64,000 nt of DNA from the NCBI RefSeq assembly GCF_026242055.1, contig NZ_JAPJDL010000024.1, positions 62,001 to 126,000 of the forward strand, written 5' to 3'. Below are positions 61,585-64,000 of this stretch, piece after piece. The first letter of the stretch is position 1, and each line of letters begins with the position of its first letter. Both the position numbers and the translations under genes were made by a program. Origin of the DNA: Lentzea sp. NEAU-D7. GTDB taxonomy: Bacteria; Actinomycetota; Actinomycetes; Mycobacteriales; Pseudonocardiaceae. The notes beneath the pieces are model-generated. The model worked only from the letters and a program-made list of their open reading frames with translations. It was not told where the DNA came from and searched no databases.

Positions 61585-63107
61585 CAGGCCCTCCTGGACC
61601 AGTCGGAAACGAGCTTGCCGAGCGTGGGCAACGGCACGATGCCGTTCTCCAGCACGAGGTCGTGGAACTCCTTGATGTCGAACCGGTCACCCATCGCCGC
61701 CCTGGCCTCCTCGCGCACGCGCTGGATCTCCAGGCGCCCCACCATGTACGCGAGCGCCTGCCCCGGCGCCTCGATGTACCGGTCGACCTCGGAGTCGATC
61801 TCCGCGTCGTCCATGGCGGTGTTCTCGCGCAGGTAGTCGACGGCCCGCTGCCGAGGCCACCCGAGCGCGTGCAGGCCCGTGTCGACCACCAGCCGGCCGG
61901 CCCGCATCGCGTCGAGGCCCAGCATGCCCAGGCGCGCCTCGTCCGAGGAGTACAGGCCCATCTCGTCGGCCAGGCGTTCGGTGTAGAGGCCCCAGCCTTC
62001 GAGGTAGGACTCGATGAACGCGAACTTGCGCACGTTCGACAGCTCGGTCTCGGCGGCGATCGAAAGCTGGAAGTGGTGGCCGGGAATGGCTTCGTGGAAC
62101 GCCGTCACCTCCGACACCGTGCGGCTGCGTCCGGTGGCGTTCAACGGGTTCACGAAGTACGTGCCGGGACGGGACCCGTCGAGGGCCGCGTCCTCGTAGT
62201 ACGCGAACGCGGCGTTGTGGCGGTCGACCTCCGGCACGAACCTGATCTCGCAGCGCGCCAGCGGCACCCGCCCGAACCACTTGGGCGCCTCGGCCTCGGC
62301 CCGCGCGACGGCGTCGACCGCGCTGACGAGCATCTGGTCCTCGTTGTCCCACAACAGGTCCGTGCGCAGCCGCCGGAAGATCTCCCGGACGTCGCTGACA
62401 CCCCACACCCGCGAGCCGATCTCCGCGTACTCCTCGCGCAGCCCGGCGATCAGGTCGAGTCCCAGCTGGTGCAGCTCGGCGGGGCTGTAGGAGGCGGTCG
62501 TGTAGCTGCGGACGAGCCCGCGGTAGTTCTCCTCGCCGTCGGGCAGCCAGCACAGGCCCGCCTCGTCGTCGTCACGTCCGGGCAGGCCGAGCAGGACCTC
62601 GCGGTAGCGGGCGAACGCCGGGCGCAGGTCCGCGTCGCCCTCCCACTCCTGGCGCGGCGAGGCGAGGAACCGTTCGACGTAGGCCGCGCCGTTGCGCACG
62701 TGCCGGCTCAACGGCCTGCGGTCGGTGTCGAGCAACCGTTGCGCGGCCTGCTCCAGGAATTGCGGGACGAGGTGCCGCCGCCGCGAGAAGTCCACCTGGG
62801 AGGCGGCCCGGAGCATGCTCGCGACAGGAGCGTTGACTCCTCTGGACACCGAGTGCTCGACCAGCCGCGCGTCGATGCTGGTGATGATCGACTCGGCCTG
62901 GTGCCGGATCACGTCCCGCGAGACCGGGTCCTCGTCGCTGCCGTCGAGGCGGCCGAGGATGCCGGTCAACCGGGCTCGCAGCGCCCGGTGGCCGTCGACG
63001 GTGACGTCTTCGAGGCGATCGTCCCAGCCCGGCACGCCGACGAGCGTGGCGAACAGCGGGTTCCAGTCCATCATCGCCTGGAACATCTCATCGGAGAGCG
63101 AGGTCAC
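61584..63107 (-). CDS. DUF885 family metallopeptidase-like protein, copy 1
   Basis: The start is GTG 63107 with AAGGAGG just upstream, giving 507 residues. It keeps HEAIPGHHFQ and ESYLEGWGLYTERLADEMG. Identity with copy 2 is high from the first residues (SLSDEMFQAMMDWNPL against SLADEMFQAMMDYSPL), showing a tandem duplication in which both active sites were kept. The substrate is unknown; it may be a peptide or an ester. Confidence 0.87.
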   Translation of the reverse strand: MTSLSDEMFQAMMDWNPLFATLVGVPGWDDRLEDVTVDGHRALRARLTGILGRLDGSDEDPVSRDVIRHQAESIITSIDARLVEHSVSRGVNAPVASMLRAASQVDFSRRRHLVPQFLEQAAQRLLDTDRRPLSRHVRNGAAYVERFLASPRQEWEGDADLRPAFARYREVLLGLPGRDDDEAGLCWLPDGEENYRGLVRSYTTASYSPAELHQLGLDLIAGLREEYAEIGSRVWGVSDVREIFRRLRTDLLWDNEDQMLVSAVDAVARAEAEAPKWFGRVPLARCEIRFVPEVDRHNAAFAYYEDAALDGSRPGTYFVNPLNATGRSRTVSEVTAFHEAIPGHHFQLSIAAETELSNVRKFAFIESYLEGWGLYTERLADEMGLYSSDEARLGMLGLDAMRAGRLVVDTGLHALGWPRQRAVDYLRENTAMDDAEIDSEVDRYIEAPGQALAYMVGRLEIQRVREEARAAMGDRFDIKEFHDLVLENGIVPLPTLGKLVSDWSRRA

Positions 63108-63117
63108 GCCCTCCTTC

Positions 63118-64000
63118 TTAGCCGCGCGGGAACCGCTCTGCCAAGGAATTGATCGTTTCCGACAGCTCGGCGCCGATCCGCTCCACCAGCGCACCCGCGG
63201 GTTCGGCCGTCGCGAGCGGATAGGTGGTGCCCGCCCACAGCGACATGACCTCCACCTCGCCGGTCGCGCGCACCGGCCTCGTCAGGTGGTGGACGTTCGG
63301 GTAGGCGGCGGGCGCGTGCGGGCCCTGGTCGACCATGAACCGGTTCACGAGCCCGCGCGCCGGTCGGCCGCTGAACGCCCGCGTGAGCGCGGTGCGCCGG
63401 GCTCCTTCGGCGAGCGCTTCCCGTTGTGCCGCATTGGTTCCCGCCTCCGGGCAACCGAGGAACGCGGTGCCGAGCTGGGCCGCGACCGCACCCGCCGCCA
63501 GCACGGCGGCGACGTCGGCGCCGGTGACGAGGCCGCCGGTCGCGATCACCGGCAGGTCGACGGCACCGCGCACCAGCCTGATCGCCGCGAGGGTGCCGTA
63601 CAGGTCGCCGCCGCCGGGCGAGACGCCGTCGTCGACGAACGTGCCGCGGTGACCGCCCGCGTCCGACCCCTGCACGCACACGACGTCGGCGCCGATCTGC
63701 TGCGCCTGCCGTGCCTCGCCGGGGGTGGTGACCGTCACGACGATCGTGGAGCCGGCCGCCTTGAGCCGCCGCACGTCGTCCGCGTCGGGCAGGCCGAAGG
63801 TGAACGACACCACGGGCACGCGCAGCGCCAACACGAGTTCGAGCTTCGCCGCGTAGTTGTCGTCGTCCCAGCGGGGATCGCCGGGTACCGCGCCGACCTT
63901 CTCGGCGTAGGACGTGACGCGCTGCACGTACGACGAGATGTCGGCTGTCGGCCGTGTGCCGGGCACGAAAAGGTTGACCCCGAACGGTTTGCCGGTGAGC
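63118..64000 (-). CDS. Nitronate monooxygenase, N-terminus outside window
   Basis: The frame continues past the right edge (LTGKPFGVNLFVPGTRP near the edge), so the start is not visible. About 294 residues are present. FMN-binding signatures are QGSDAGGHRGTF, PVIATGGLVTGADVAAVLAAGA and QLGTAFLGCPEAG. The enzyme oxidises nitroalkanes such as propionate-3-nitronate. It lies 10 bp upstream of the DUF885 pair on the same strand. Confidence 0.9.
   Translation of the reverse strand, partial: LTGKPFGVNLFVPGTRPTADISSYVQRVTSYAEKVGAVPGDPRWDDDNYAAKLELVLALRVPVVSFTFGLPDADDVRRLKAAGSTIVVTVTTPGEARQAQQIGADVVCVQGSDAGGHRGTFVDDGVSPGGGDLYGTLAAIRLVRGAVDLPVIATGGLVTGADVAAVLAAGAVAAQLGTAFLGCPEAGTNAAQREALAEGARRTALTRAFSGRPARGLVNRFMVDQGPHAPAAYPNVHHLTRPVRATGEVEVMSLWAGTTYPLATAEPAGALVERIGAELSETINSLAERFPRG

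Overview
The window is GC-rich (about 70 percent) DNA in which almost every gene has G or C at third codon positions and starts often with GTG. Gene content and order point to an actinomycete of the order Pseudonocardiales (Lentzea/Saccharothrix-like is my guess, not a proof). The core of the window keeps the order known from the Mycobacterium tuberculosis segment Rv2343c to Rv2393: dnaG, dgt, glyS, smtB-zur, uppS, recO, era, a cytidine-deaminase-like gene, a CBS-domain protein, ybeY, phoH, rsmE, dnaJ2, hrcA, hemW, sirA, cysH. Insertions of other genes interrupt this backbone.

Layout. Positions 1 to about 5240 are one end of an integrated conjugative element of the actinomycete (AICE) type: the C-terminal half of an FtsK/TraB DNA translocase, a cluster of 8-bp repeats just behind it that looks like a transfer locus (clt), a three-gene regulatory operon, a TPR regulator and a tyrosine integrase whose gene abuts a tRNA-CAU gene, the likely attachment site. 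From 5.3 to 24 kb come a GNAT enzyme, an MpaB-like oxygenase, tRNA-Asn, a trans-aconitate methyltransferase, dnaG, an ECF41 sigma factor with a secreted intradiol dioxygenase, two methyltransferases, an AhpD-like protein, a serpin with a decayed second copy behind it, dgt, peptidase E, a secreted serine hydrolase, three related membrane proteins and glyS. A solo tnpB sits directly upstream of glyS.

From 25 to 44 kb lie the zinc regulators SmtB and Zur with a facing two-gene permease operon, then the long leftward housekeeping run uppS to phoH, two tandem GNAT enzymes, a small HIT/TetR/hydrolase operon, and rsmE-dnaJ-hrcA-hemW. Between the hydrolase and rsmE is a strongly folded RNA with two C-rich hairpins that fits the actinobacterial 6C RNA.

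From 44.2 to 52.7 kb runs a rightward assimilatory sulfur operon: a cysteine-containing leader peptide, a hairpin able to hide the first ribosome binding site, sulfite reductase, a small zinc ribbon, APS reductase, ATP sulfurylase subunits CysD and CysN, an ABC importer of the SsuABC type and a sirohydrochlorin chelatase. Together these import a sulfur source, reduce sulfate to sulfide and supply siroheme for the reductase. The last 11 kb hold a DUF3800-like gene, a secreted protein, a MarR/DJ-1 operon with a perfect double operator, a crotonase, a three-gene RNase/barstar operon, an oxidoreductase, an amino-acid permease with a structured leader, two tandem DUF885 peptidase-like genes, and a nitronate monooxygenase cut by the window edge.
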